From NCBI GenBank assembly GCA_963710975.1, contig CAVQCG010000004.1:62001-126000 (forward strand): a stretch of 64,000 bases of DNA, in the 5' to 3' direction. The notes under the pieces are model-generated. The model did not search any database. It had not been told where the DNA came from and saw nothing but the letters and a program-made list of their open reading frames with translations. Position numbers and translations under genes: made by a program. Shown one piece after another: positions 1 through 8,460 of this stretch. Each line of letters opens with the position of its first letter. The stretch's first letter is position 1. Origin of the DNA: JBBQXH01 sp963710975 (GTDB taxonomy: Bacteria > Actinomycetota > Thermoleophilia > Gaiellales > Gaiellaceae).

Positions 1-1
1 C

Positions 2-499
2 CTGCCGGATCGCGTTCAGGAGGCGGCCGAGACGGCCGTCGCAGTCGTGATCGTCGTTCTCGCGGTTCGCCTACTCCTACGTTGGCGGCGCGGCTACTTC
101 CACGTCCACGGCCACGAGCACGACGGTGTGTCGCATGCCCACCTTCACGCCCATTCGAGTGGCCCCGGTCATGAGCACGCGCATCCGCGACGGATCCGAA
201 CGCCGCTTGGCGCCTACGGCATCGGTCTCGTTCATGGGATGGGCGGAAGTGCCGGTGTCAGCGTGCTGATCCTCGCGTCGATCGAGTCGCAAACGCTCGC
301 GGTTGTCGCGTTGGTGCTCCTCGCCGTCTTCACTGCTGTTTCAATGGCGATTCTGACCACCGGCCTCGGCTTCACGTTGATGAGCAGGCCCGTCCGGTCG
401 TCGTTCAACGCGATCGCGCCCGTCTTGGGGCTGGCGAGCATCGGCTTCGGTATCTGGTACGGCCTAGCCGCAGTCGGAGTCGCGCCTTACTACTTCTAG
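2..499 (+). CDS. Ni/Co transporter-like membrane protein, C-terminal part
   Basis: Gene truncated by the window edge: the frame is open from base 2, so the GTG at 47 is unlikely to be the true start. The product resembles the C-terminal part of high-affinity nickel/cobalt or HupE/UreH-type transporters. It shows a membrane helix, a His-rich cytoplasmic-type loop (HVHGHEHDG, then HAHLHAHSSGPGHEHAHP), a GIGLVHGMGGSAG motif opening the next helix, and two further hydrophobic segments. His-rich loops next to a helix with an HG(M/I) motif are usual for divalent-metal transporters. The substrate cannot be fixed from this fragment. A broken CDF efflux fragment and other metal genes follow on the same strand. 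Confidence 0.6.
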   Translation: MPDRVQEAAETAVAVVIVVLAVRLLLRWRRGYFHVHGHEHDGVSHAHLHAHSSGPGHEHAHPRRIRTPLGAYGIGLVHGMGGSAGVSVLILASIESQTLAVVALVLLAVFTAVSMAILTTGLGFTLMSRPVRSSFNAIAPVLGLASIGFGIWYGLAAVGVAPYYF

Positions 500-537
500 C
501 GTCGGTACAGTCGGACCGGGTGACCAACCCGAGTCGA

Positions 538-719
538 GACGGAAATCACGCGAGGGTCGATGCATACGTCTCGCAGGGCACAATCGCGATTGCAATCGCG
601 GTCGCGTTGGGGCTCCCGTCCTCGACCCTGTAATCGGCCTCGTGATCACGTTCGTGATCCTCAGGATCGCATGGGATTCCTGGCAGGCGATACGGGCGAG
701 TGGTCCGGAGGCCCTCTAG
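538..719 (+). pseudogene. CDF cation-efflux protein fragment, frameshifted
   Basis: Two adjoining frames give CDF-family sequence. Bases 538-620 read DGNHARVDAYVS followed by a hydrophobic stretch ending GLP. Bases 624-719 read DPVIGLVITFVILRIAWDSW and then end at TAG. Joining them needs one extra base near 621, in the TCCTC region. The N-terminal half and the C-terminal cytoplasmic domain of a CDF transporter are absent, so this is a remnant even if the shift is an error. It sits between a Ni/Co-transporter-like gene and a terminator. Confidence 0.55.
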
Positions 720-737
720 GGCCTCCAAACCTTTTCT
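707..737 (+). terminator. Intrinsic terminator
   Basis: An 8-bp perfect stem (GGAGGCCC / GGGCCTCC) with a TCTA loop is followed by AAACCTTTTCTT. It ends the preceding metal-transport fragment and separates it from the amidase gene. Confidence 0.7.
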
Positions 738-841
738 TCACAGGCGTCCGCTAGCCTGGCGGGCTCACGTCGGGAAGGGTGCCAACGGGGCCCGTCGAAA
801 GACTGACGACGCCCGAAGCATCACTTCGCAGAGGGCCCTGA

Positions 842-2467
842 ATGTCTGGCCGACAGGAACCGCAGAACCCGCAGCACGAGGCCGTCCTCGGCCGCCGCCG
901 CCTTCTCGTCATGGCTGCCGGTGGGCTCCTCGGGCTCGTCGGGGCCGGCCGTGTCCGAGCGGGGGACGACGTGCTCGGCGCCGTCATCGAGGCTGCCGCA
1001 GCAACGCGGGCGCGCCCGACGATGGTCGTGCGGGACGAGCAGCTCGTCGGCTCGCGCGCGGCCAGGGCGGCGAGCGGCGTCCTGCCGGTACGTGAGACGC
1101 CGCCGTTCGATCTTCTCGGACTTCACTGGCGAGGAACCGGAACCGTCTCCTTCCGTACCCGGGATGCCGAGGCATGGAGCGGCTGGCAGCAGGCTGTCGT
1201 GCACGAGCTGCCTGACGCCGGTACGGTCGAGTCCGGTACCGGAGACTGGCGAATCGGGACGCCGGTGTGGACGGGCGGGTCGGATGCGATCCAGTTCCGC
1301 CTCGCCGGCAGGGTCGACGCCCTGCGGGCGCATTACATCACGAGCCCCACCGAACGATCCAGGCCCGCGGCTACAGCACGCCGTACCGCCGGTCCCGCCC
1401 AGCCGGCGATCATCGTCCGCCAGGACTGGGGTGCGGACGAGAGCATCGTCCGCGCGGCACCCGGCTACGCGAGCCGTCTCATGGTCTCCGTCGTCCATCA
1501 CACGGCCGGCAAGAACCCCACTTCCCCCGAGAAGTCGGCGGCGATCGTGCGCGGGATTCAGATCTACCACGTCAAGGGAAACGGCTGGAACGACATCGGC
1601 TACAACTTCCTCGTCGACGGCTTCGGCCAGATCTTCGAGGGTCGCGGCGGTGGGATCGATCGCAACGTCATCGGGGCTCATGCGCTCGGCTTCAACACTG
1701 GCTCCACGGGCGTCGCGCTGCTCGGGAACTTCCAGGCGGAGGACGTCAGCGACGCGTCACTCAACACCATCGCGAGCCTGCTCGCGTGGCGTCTCGACGT
1801 CGGTCACGTCGATCCGATGTCGGTTGTCACCTACAGCTCGAACGGCACGAGACGCAGACTGCGCGCCGTTTCCGGTCACCGCGACGTCAACGACACGGCA
1901 TGTCCCGGAGACCACCTATACGACACGCTCGACGGGATAGCGGCGAGTGCGGCCGCGATCGGGCTACCGAAGCTGTACGAGCCGCGGGCGGAGCGGCCGG
2001 GAAACCGTATCGTCCGCTTCACCGGGCGCCTCTCGGAGCCACTCGACTGGACGGTGTCATTGACCGGGCCTGCGGGGTTCGACGGTGCACTCGCCCGCGG
2101 GAACGGCACCGTCGTCGATTGGACCTGGGACGGCGGTGGCGCTCCTGCCGGCCGGTACTCGTGGACGATGGAAGCAGGGCCGAACGTCAGGCCTGCCAAC
2201 GGCTCCTTCAAGCTCAGTGTCGCAGCGGCGAACCCGCCCGCGGAGCCGCCGCCTCCTCCAGCTCGCCCCGGCAGTGTTCCCCGGCGGATTCCGCGCTGGG
2301 CGTGGCAACTGCGGCGCTGGCAGCACACCCCGTCGGCGGAACGTGGCCCGAAGCCTGCGACGCCGGTGCCGATCCCGCGCTGGTACTGGGACTGGGTGAA
2401 CTGGCTCGCCGCGCTCGAGCGCTGGAAGGCGACGTACGGCAAGCGGTCGAGCCTCCATCCCCAGTAG
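842..2467 (+). CDS. Secreted PGRP-type N-acetylmuramoyl-L-alanine amidase
   Basis: Predicted zinc amidase that cuts the bond between MurNAc and the stem peptide of peptidoglycan outside the membrane. A twin-arginine-like signal (GRRRLLVMAAGG, residues 17-28) begins the protein. The PGRP/amidase_2 domain spans about residues 190-375, with RQDWGA, VVHHTA (first Zn His), NDIGYNFLV, EGRG, GAHALGFN, SGHRDVND (second Zn His) and ACPGDHLY (Zn Cys). A beta-rich FlgD/Ig-like domain covers about 385-460. A Pro-rich linker then leads to two Trp-rich IPRW-type motifs at about 480-530 (IPRWAWQLRRW and IPRWYWDWVNW), which may anchor the protein to the wall. The length (541 aa) fits other actinobacterial exported PGRP amidases. 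It stands alone between terminator and CDF gene. Confidence 0.88.
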   Translation: MSGRQEPQNPQHEAVLGRRRLLVMAAGGLLGLVGAGRVRAGDDVLGAVIEAAAATRARPTMVVRDEQLVGSRAARAASGVLPVRETPPFDLLGLHWRGTGTVSFRTRDAEAWSGWQQAVVHELPDAGTVESGTGDWRIGTPVWTGGSDAIQFRLAGRVDALRAHYITSPTERSRPAATARRTAGPAQPAIIVRQDWGADESIVRAAPGYASRLMVSVVHHTAGKNPTSPEKSAAIVRGIQIYHVKGNGWNDIGYNFLVDGFGQIFEGRGGGIDRNVIGAHALGFNTGSTGVALLGNFQAEDVSDASLNTIASLLAWRLDVGHVDPMSVVTYSSNGTRRRLRAVSGHRDVNDTACPGDHLYDTLDGIAASAAAIGLPKLYEPRAERPGNRIVRFTGRLSEPLDWTVSLTGPAGFDGALARGNGTVVDWTWDGGGAPAGRYSWTMEAGPNVRPANGSFKLSVAAANPPAEPPPPPARPGSVPRRIPRWAWQLRRWQHTPSAERGPKPATPVPIPRWYWDWVNWLAALERWKATYGKRSSLHPQ

Positions 2468-2497
2468 AGGCCGCCGCTGGCGCGATACTGGGAGAGG

Positions 2498-3430
2498 ATG
2501 GCTCACTCCCACGCTCACGGGCACGCACACGGTGTGCCGGCGGTCGATCGTCCGGCCCAGCGGCGCGTTCTTCTGATCGCGCTCGTCCTCAACGCTCTCT
2601 ACACGGCCGGCGAGGCGATCGCCGGCGTCCTGACCAATAGCCTCGCGCTCCTCGCCGATGCCGGCCACAACCTCTCGGACGTTGCAGCGCTCGGGATCGC
2701 GCTCGGGGCATCATGGCTAGCGTCACGCCCGGCAACTGCGCAGCGCAGCTTCGGGTATCAGCGGGCAGAGATCCTCTCGGCGCTCGTGAACGGCGTCCTC
2801 CTGGTCGCCATCTCGATCTGGATCGTCGTGGAGGCGGTCGGGCGGCTCTCGAATCCGCCCGAGGTCGATGCCGGCTGGGTGATCGTGGTCGCCTCGATCG
2901 GCATCGTCGTCAACCTCCTGACCGGTGGCCTACTCTGGCGCTTCGAGGCCTCGAGCCTCAATCTCAAGGCAGCGGCACTTCACCTGCTCGGCGACGGTCT
3001 CGCGTCGGTAGGGACTGTGATCGCGGGGGTCGTGATCCTGACGACCGGATGGCTCGAGATCGATCCGGTCGTCAGCATCCTCATTGCCGGGCTCGTACTC
3101 GCGAGCTCGTACACGCTGCTCAGGGACTCGGTCGGCGTTCTCCTCGAAGAGACGCCGCGCGGCATCGATGCCGCCGAGGTGGGAGCGAAGATGGCTGCCG
3201 TCCCCGGGGTGGTGGACGTCCACGACCTCCATATCTGGACGATCACCTCCGGGTTCCCCGCACTGTCCGCCCACGTTCTCGTCGCGCCCGGCGACGACTG
3301 CCACGCGCGCCGGCGAGAGATCGAGGTACTCCTCGAGCACGACTATGCGATCAGCCACACGACCCTCCAGGTCGATCACGCTGCCAGGGACTCAGCGGTG
3401 CTCCAGCTCGAGCGATTCGCTCAGGAGTAG
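2498..3430 (+). CDS. Cation diffusion facilitator (CzcD/ZitB-like) efflux pump
   Basis: Proton-coupled efflux of Zn2+ or a related divalent cation across the cytoplasmic membrane. The 310-aa protein starts with a His-rich tail (SHAHGHAHG). It has six hydrophobic segments with the paired metal-site motifs DAGHNLSD in TM2 (about residues 53-60) and HLLGDGLAS in TM5 (about 160-168). A cytoplasmic C-terminal domain carries VHDLHIWTI and ends near residue 300. All CDF landmarks are present, so this copy looks functional, unlike the fragment at 538-719. It lies 75 nt upstream of the NRAMP operon but before that operon's own operator, so it is probably transcribed separately. Confidence 0.92.
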   Translation: MAHSHAHGHAHGVPAVDRPAQRRVLLIALVLNALYTAGEAIAGVLTNSLALLADAGHNLSDVAALGIALGASWLASRPATAQRSFGYQRAEILSALVNGVLLVAISIWIVVEAVGRLSNPPEVDAGWVIVVASIGIVVNLLTGGLLWRFEASSLNLKAAALHLLGDGLASVGTVIAGVVILTTGWLEIDPVVSILIAGLVLASSYTLLRDSVGVLLEETPRGIDAAEVGAKMAAVPGVVDVHDLHIWTITSGFPALSAHVLVAPGDDCHARRREIEVLLEHDYAISHTTLQVDHAARDSAVLQLERFAQE

Positions 3431-3458
3431 CTCACACTTTCATATGACTTCGTATACG

Positions 3459-3476
3459 GTTTAGCGCAGGCTAAAC
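3459..3476 (+). promoter_or_regulatory. Dyad operator, probable DtxR/MntR site
   Basis: Perfect inverted repeat GTTTAGC-GCAG-GCTAAAC, 30 nt before the NRAMP start. A possible -10 box (TAAACT, 3472-3477) overlaps the right arm, so a bound protein would block transcription. DtxR/MntR operators are AT-rich dyads of similar size (TTAGG...CCTAA type), and a DtxR-family gene ends this operon. The assignment to that regulator is inference. Confidence 0.6.
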
Positions 3477-3505
3477 TGTGTGTGCTTGCGTCCTTCTCCT
3501 GATCA

Positions 3506-4834
3506 ATGACAGCTGTCCCCGAGACCCTGCCGGGCCCTGCGACCGATCCTGCAGGCGTGGCCCTCCCGGGAGAGGCCCGTGTCCGTTCAGCGGCCGAGGC
3601 CGCGCTGCAAGGCAAACACCGCGGTTTTCGCAAGCTCTGGCCGTTCCTCGGTCCGGCGTTCATCGCTGCTGTTGCATATGTCGACCCGGGCAACTTCGCC
3701 ACCAATATCGCCGGCGGCTCGAAGTACGGCTACCTGCTGCTGTGGGTCATCCTCTGCTCGAACCTCATGGCGATGCTGATCCAGACGCTCTCGGCGAAGC
3801 TGGGTATCGCCACTGGGATGAATCTTCCCGAGGTTTGCCGCGAGCGGTTCTCCCGACGGACGTCCGGAGCCCTCTGGGTGCAGGCCGAAGGGATTGCGAT
3901 GGCGACCGACCTCGCGGAGTTCATCGGGGCAACTGTCGGCCTCAACCTGCTCTTCGGCATCCCGCTGCTCCCGGCTGCGGTGATCGTCGCGATCATTGCG
4001 TTCGGGATCCTCGGCTTGCAGACGTTCCGCGGCTTCCGCCACCTCGAGGGTGTGATCGTGGGTCTTGTCGGCGTCATCCTCCTCGGGTTCGTCTACGAGG
4101 TCATCGTCTCGAAGCCTTCGGGTACGGGGATCCTCGAGGGCATGTTCCATCCGCAGTTCGCGGGAACGGAGAGCGTCCTCATCTCGGTCGGCATCCTCGG
4201 CGCGACAGTGATGCCGCACGTGATCTACCTCCATTCGGCCCTCACGCAGAGGCGCGTGGTGGGAAAGAGCGAGGAGGATCGTCGCAGGATCTTCCGATTC
4301 GAGCGCACCGACGTGATCATCGCGATGACGATCGCGGGCGTGGTCAACATGAGCATGATGATCATGGCGGCGGGGATCTTCCACTCCCGAGGTCTCACCG
4401 ACATCGCCGACCTGGACAAGGTGTACGACGGCCTCGGCTCGATTGTGAGCTCGCACGCCGCGATCATCTTCGGGGTCGCCCTCCTCGCCTCTGGACTCTC
4501 CTCGTCGTCGATCGGGACGCTGGCCGGGCAGGTCGTGATGCAGGGGTTCATCAACCGTCAGATCCCGGTGTTCCTGCGCCGCGCGATCACGATGGCTCCC
4601 GCGTTCGTGGTCATTGCCCTCGGAGTCAACCCGCTCTCCGCCCTGATCATCAGCCAGGTCGTGCTCTCGTTCGGGATCCCCTTCGCGCTCATCCCGCTCG
4701 TGATCTTCACGCGCGACAGGTCGCTGATGGGTGGACTCGTCAACCATCGCCGAACCACGGTCGCTGCTGTGATCGTTGCCGCCGTGATCATCGTCTTGAA
4801 CGTGTTCCTCCTCTACGAGACCTTCGTCGGATGA
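3506..4834 (+). CDS. mntH: NRAMP family divalent metal (Mn2+) transporter
   Basis: Proton-coupled import of Mn2+/Fe2+ through the cytoplasmic membrane. The 442-aa protein has about 11 hydrophobic segments, the TM1 metal-site motif DPGNFATN (about residues 59-66) and the TM6 motif MPHVIYLHSALTQRR (about 236-250). These motifs supply the Asp, Asn and Met ligands of NRAMP proteins. It is the first gene of a four-gene operon: the oxidase starts 5 nt after its stop, followed by ZIP transporter and DtxR-type regulator. The dyad at 3459-3476 overlaps its promoter and suggests metal-responsive repression. Manganese is the best guess because of the regulator pairing; iron is possible. Confidence 0.92.
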   Translation: MTAVPETLPGPATDPAGVALPGEARVRSAAEAALQGKHRGFRKLWPFLGPAFIAAVAYVDPGNFATNIAGGSKYGYLLLWVILCSNLMAMLIQTLSAKLGIATGMNLPEVCRERFSRRTSGALWVQAEGIAMATDLAEFIGATVGLNLLFGIPLLPAAVIVAIIAFGILGLQTFRGFRHLEGVIVGLVGVILLGFVYEVIVSKPSGTGILEGMFHPQFAGTESVLISVGILGATVMPHVIYLHSALTQRRVVGKSEEDRRRIFRFERTDVIIAMTIAGVVNMSMMIMAAGIFHSRGLTDIADLDKVYDGLGSIVSSHAAIIFGVALLASGLSSSSIGTLAGQVVMQGFINRQIPVFLRRAITMAPAFVVIALGVNPLSALIISQVVLSFGIPFALIPLVIFTRDRSLMGGLVNHRRTTVAAVIVAAVIIVLNVFLLYETFVG

Positions 4835-4839
4835 TCTGA

Positions 4840-5850
4840 ATGGCACGATCTCGCTTGACTCGCCGCCAGTTGCTCGTAGCCGCGGGGCCGGCCGTCGCGG
4901 CTGTCCCGCTCATCGGGCTGGCGAGCGCATCAGCCGCGCAGGGGGACGAGAGCCACGATCACGGCGCCCACGAGGGCACCGAGGCAGGCGGCTTCGGACA
5001 TGCGTCGATGATCGGCGAGGAGGTGCCGGCTGTCGGTGGGCCCGACGACCTGAACGCGCTTCTCTATCCGCCGCCGCCGCTTCCGCATCAGCCGGGGCGT
5101 GTGCGCGACTACGAGATCACCGCCTTCGACACCGACGTCGAGATCTTTCCGGGGATCAGCTTCCCTGCGTGGACGTACAACGGCACGGTGCCCGGACCGG
5201 TCATCCGGGCGACCGAGGACGACCTGCTGCGGGTCCGGCTGACCAACGGCAGCGAGCACCCGCACACGATCCACTTCCACGGGATCCATCCGTCGAACAT
5301 GGACGGTGTCTTCGAGATCGTGGGAACGGGCGAGGAGTTCACCTACGAGTTCCCGGCGAAGCCCTACGGACTCCACGTCTACCACTGCCATTCGAACCCC
5401 CTCAAGAAGCACATCCACAAGGGTCTCTACGGCGTCTTCATCATCGACCCGCCCGAGCCGCGCCCGCCTGCGCAGGAGCTCGTCATGCTCATGAACGGCT
5501 TCGACACCGACGGCGACGGCGAGAACAACTTCTACTCGGTCAACGGCCGCGCGTTCTACTACGCGAAGTACCCGATCACCGTCAGTCGCTCACAGACCGT
5601 TCGCATCTACCTCGCGAACCTGACCGAGTTCGACCTCATCAACTCGTTCCACCTTCACGGCGAGTTCTTTCGGTACTACCCCACCGGAACGTCGGACACG
5701 TTCGAGTACACGGACACGGTCATGCTCTGCCAGGGTCAGCGCGGGATCGTCGAGATCGACTTCTCGCACACGGGAAAATTCATGTTCCATGCCCACCAGT
5801 CGGAGTTCACCGAGCTCGGCTGGATGGGCTTCTTCGAGGTCACGGAATAG
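4840..5850 (+). CDS. Two-domain multicopper oxidase, Tat-exported
   Basis: Extracytoplasmic copper oxidase. The N-terminus TRRQLLVAAGPAVAAVPLIG is a Tat-type signal, followed by a His-rich stretch (ESHDHGAHEG). Two cupredoxin domains follow. Domain 1 has HTIHFHGIHP (about residues 142-151) and HVYHCHSNP (about 178-186); domain 2 has NSFHLHGEFF (about 267-276) and FMFHAHQSEF (about 313-322). The Cys-containing type-1 site is therefore in domain 1, and four HxH-type motifs are available for the trinuclear centre. At 336 aa it matches small two-domain oxidases or nitrite-reductase-like proteins. Placement between Mn/Fe and ZIP transporters suggests it oxidises the transported metal (Mn2+ or Fe2+), or Cu+ protectively; this is inference. 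Confidence 0.85.
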   Translation: MARSRLTRRQLLVAAGPAVAAVPLIGLASASAAQGDESHDHGAHEGTEAGGFGHASMIGEEVPAVGGPDDLNALLYPPPPLPHQPGRVRDYEITAFDTDVEIFPGISFPAWTYNGTVPGPVIRATEDDLLRVRLTNGSEHPHTIHFHGIHPSNMDGVFEIVGTGEEFTYEFPAKPYGLHVYHCHSNPLKKHIHKGLYGVFIIDPPEPRPPAQELVMLMNGFDTDGDGENNFYSVNGRAFYYAKYPITVSRSQTVRIYLANLTEFDLINSFHLHGEFFRYYPTGTSDTFEYTDTVMLCQGQRGIVEIDFSHTGKFMFHAHQSEFTELGWMGFFEVTE

Positions 5851-5863
5851 TGGAGCGCTGACC

Positions 5864-7096
5864 ATGGAAGCCGGATCGGTCGCCGACGAGAAGCGAAACT
5901 CGATCCGCTGGCGCCTCTGGGCGCTCGTTCCGATCCTGCTCCTCGTCGCCGTCGTGTCGGTCTTCGCCTCTACGGGCGGGTCGATCGTCGACCTTCTGGG
6001 ACGGAATCCGCCGGCCGCCGACGAGTTCGACGTCACGCGGGTCGAGTTCAAGCCGGGCGAGATCCGAGTTCATGTCCGCAATCCGCAACAGGACGATCTG
6101 ACGATCGCAGCTGTCACCGTCGACGACTTTGTCGTTCCGTACTCGCTCGACGGGCCGGAGACGATCGGTCGTCTCCGCGGGACCACGATCGTGGTGCCGT
6201 TCGACTGGGTCGAAGACGACCCGTACCTGATCGGGGTGACGAGCTCGACAGGAATCCAGACGGTGAAGGAGGTGCCCGCTGCGGTCGAGACGAAGGGCGT
6301 GACGACGGGCGGGTTCCTCGGCTTCGCACTCGTCGGGCTGCTCGTGGGGGTGGTGCCTGTCATGCTCGGCCTTGCCTGGCTTCCGTCGCTTCGCCGCGCC
6401 AACCCCAAGTGGCTCGCAGCCTTCATGGCGCTGACGGCCGGGCTTCTCACCTTTCTCGCGCTCGACGCGTTGGCCGAGGCGCTCGAGCTCCAGGCGGCGC
6501 TGCCCGGCTCCTTGCAGGGCCCCGGGCTGGTGCTTCTCGGAGTGGCGACGAGCTACCTCGCGCTCACGTCGATCGGCCGCTGGCTCTCGGCGAGGGGCAA
6601 AGCCACGGAAGGCGCACGTGAAGGTCAACCCGGCGGTGACGACCTCGTCGCCGGTGTCGCGCTCGCGACGCTCGTGGCCATCGGGATCGGCCTTCACAAC
6701 CTCGGCGAAGGGCTGGCGATCGGCTCGTCGTTCGCGATCGGCGAGCTTGCGCTTGGGTCGTTCCTGATCATCGGCTTCATGGTCCACAACATCACCGAGG
6801 GCCTCGGTATCGCGGCCCCGGTCGCACGGGCGCGCATCAGTCTCCTGCGACTCATCACGCTCGGCTTGATCGCCGGAACGCCGGCTATCGTCGGTGCCTG
6901 GATCGGTGGTTTCCTCACGAATGAGATCGTCGCCGTGCTGTTCTTCGCAATCGCCGTCGGTGCGGCCGTTCAGGTCGTCGTCGAGGTCGGCCGCTATCTG
7001 CAGCGGCGGGCTCCAGGCGGGCTGACGTCCGGCTACGTCGTCGGCGGCTTCCTTGCCGGGCTCGCCATCATGTACGCGACGGGGCTCGTGGTCTGA
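5864..7096 (+). CDS. ZIP family metal transporter with extracytoplasmic N-terminal domain
   Basis: Predicted importer of Zn2+, Fe2+ or Mn2+. The ATG at 5864 is chosen because an upstream extension would overlap the oxidase. An N-terminal membrane segment (about residues 17-38) is followed by about 110 residues of soluble beta-rich sequence not usual in ZIP proteins. The ZIP core starts near residue 145 and carries the metal-site motifs HNLGEGLAIG (about 278-287) and HNITEGLGIAAP (about 307-318). The soluble domain would face outside, next to the secreted oxidase encoded just upstream, and could receive the oxidised or reduced metal. The stop codon overlaps the start of the DtxR gene, which indicates translational coupling. 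Confidence 0.85.
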   Translation: MEAGSVADEKRNSIRWRLWALVPILLLVAVVSVFASTGGSIVDLLGRNPPAADEFDVTRVEFKPGEIRVHVRNPQQDDLTIAAVTVDDFVVPYSLDGPETIGRLRGTTIVVPFDWVEDDPYLIGVTSSTGIQTVKEVPAAVETKGVTTGGFLGFALVGLLVGVVPVMLGLAWLPSLRRANPKWLAAFMALTAGLLTFLALDALAEALELQAALPGSLQGPGLVLLGVATSYLALTSIGRWLSARGKATEGAREGQPGGDDLVAGVALATLVAIGIGLHNLGEGLAIGSSFAIGELALGSFLIIGFMVHNITEGLGIAAPVARARISLLRLITLGLIAGTPAIVGAWIGGFLTNEIVAVLFFAIAVGAAVQVVVEVGRYLQRRAPGGLTSGYVVGGFLAGLAIMYATGLVV

Positions 7097-7788
7097 TGAG
7101 CGTAATGAACGGAAACGGGAACGGAAGCATGGCGAGCGGCGATCTCAGCAACGCGATCCAGGACTACCTCAAGGAGATCTACAAGCTCGAGGAGGCGGGC
7201 GGGCGCGCGACGACCACGGCAATCGCCAAGGCGATGGGGGTTGCTCCGTCGTCCGTCACGACGATGCTGAAGAAGCTCGCCGCGCTGGGTCTCGTCGAGC
7301 ACTCGCCGTACCGGGGCGCCGTCCTGACCGAGGCGGGCGAGCAGGTTGCCCTCGAGGTGATCCGCCATCACCGCCTGCTCGAGCAGTACCTCGCCGAGAC
7401 GCTCGGGCTCCCGATCGACCTCGTGCACGACGAGGCAGACCGCCTCGAGCACGCGCTGTCGGAGGAGCTCGAGGCGCTCATCGACGCGAAGCTCGGCTAC
7501 CCCACCCACGATCCCCACGGCGACCCGATCCCGGACGCCGAGCTCCATCTCAGCGATCCGAAGCTACGGCCCTTGACGGAGCTCGACCCGGGCGAGTCCG
7601 CCACGATCCGTCGCGTGCCGTCAGAGGACTCCGATCTCCTGCGCTATCTCTCGACTCTCGACCTCGTGCCCGGCGGAACGGTCGAGCTGCGCGAGACCGC
7701 GCCGTTCGGCGGGCCGGTGACGGTGAGCGTCGCCGGGTCGGAGCACGCGATCTCACGCGAGCTAGCCCTTCAGATCGGCGTCTCCTGA
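7096..7788 (+). CDS. DtxR/MntR family metal-dependent regulator
   Basis: Winged-helix repressor that binds DNA when loaded with Mn2+ or Fe2+. Residues 16-75 hold the helix-turn-helix (IQDYLKEIYKL, TTTAIAKAMGVAPSSVTTML). A dimerisation/metal-binding region follows (VIRHHRLLEQYLAETLG, VHDEADRLEHALSEE), and a C-terminal FeoA/SH3-like domain covers about 150-228. At 230 aa it has the long IdeR/DtxR architecture rather than short MntR. The start overlaps the ZIP stop. Its likely target is the dyad at 3459-3476, which would make the operon self-regulating. Its last 27 nt overlap the converging YcnI gene. Confidence 0.88.
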   Translation: MSVMNGNGNGSMASGDLSNAIQDYLKEIYKLEEAGGRATTTAIAKAMGVAPSSVTTMLKKLAALGLVEHSPYRGAVLTEAGEQVALEVIRHHRLLEQYLAETLGLPIDLVHDEADRLEHALSEELEALIDAKLGYPTHDPHGDPIPDAELHLSDPKLRPLTELDPGESATIRRVPSEDSDLLRYLSTLDLVPGGTVELRETAPFGGPVTVSVAGSEHAISRELALQIGVS

Positions 7789-8460
7789 TTCGCCCGGGTC
7801 ACCGCGCCTACGGCGGCTGAGCACGAGCGCCGCGAGAGCGGTGAGCAGCGCCAGCCCGCCGACGGCGACGGCGACGGCCGCAAGCGTGTCGGACGAACCG
7901 CTGTCGGCGGAAGCGGCGGCCGGCGCGGCAGCAGCCTCCGCCTCCCCGGCCACGGTCGTACCGCCGCCGGCGGTGCCACCCTCGCCGCCTGCATTCTGCG
8001 GAGCCACGCTCTTCGAGATCACCGTGACGGGAGCCGGCTCCTCCGAGTCGGGGGGTCCGATCCAATGCACCTTCGTGCCGTCGTGGTAGGTCTGAACGGC
8101 CGGCCAGGTGATCGTTCCCTCCTTGTCGGGTGTGGTCGCGAGAAAGGTGAACTCGACGAACTCGCCGGGGGGCAGCGCTCCTCTCCACGTCACGACGTCG
8201 AGGGATTTGTTCGCCTTCAGCTTCTCGGTGCGCCTCCAGCCCGGTGTCTCCCCGAACGAGAACGGGATGACGCCCGGAGGCACCTTCAACGACACCTGGA
8301 TCGTCCGGTGGTCTCGCTCGTTCGGAACCAGCACGGTGAAGAGGGTGGGATCGCCGGGTGCAACCTTCGCCGGCAGAACCTGGACGTGCGCCGCCGCCGC
8401 CGCCGCGAGAACGGCGGCGGCGACGGCGGTCACGAGCGAGACTGCGAGAAGGCGTTTCAT
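7762..8460 (-). CDS. YcnI-like (DUF1775) copper-associated exported protein
   Basis: The 232-aa protein has a signal peptide ending AAAAHVQVL, which gives the mature N-terminal His typical of YcnI proteins that bind Cu(II). A DUF1775 domain follows (PNERDHRTIQVSLKVPPGV, TPGWRR, GEFVEFTF). An Ala/Gly-rich linker and a C-terminal membrane helix with an RRRR tail act as wall or membrane anchor. Its ATG overlaps the CopC stop (ATGA), so the two are translationally coupled. It is the last gene of the copper cluster. Confidence 0.88.
   Translation of the reverse strand: MKRLLAVSLVTAVAAAVLAAAAAAHVQVLPAKVAPGDPTLFTVLVPNERDHRTIQVSLKVPPGVIPFSFGETPGWRRTEKLKANKSLDVVTWRGALPPGEFVEFTFLATTPDKEGTITWPAVQTYHDGTKVHWIGPPDSEEPAPVTVISKSVAPQNAGGEGGTAGGGTTVAGEAEAAAAPAAASADSGSSDTLAAVAVAVGGLALLTALAALVLSRRRRGDPGESGDADLKG

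Noticed and set aside
821..1681. Long minus-strand open frame opposite the amidase gene
   Set aside because: Antisense shadow in high-GC DNA; the plus strand has clear PGRP motifs and the minus product has none.
3587..4846. 419-codon minus frame opposite the NRAMP gene
   Set aside because: Highly charged product (Arg, Asp, Glu, His) typical of antisense reading of a membrane protein.
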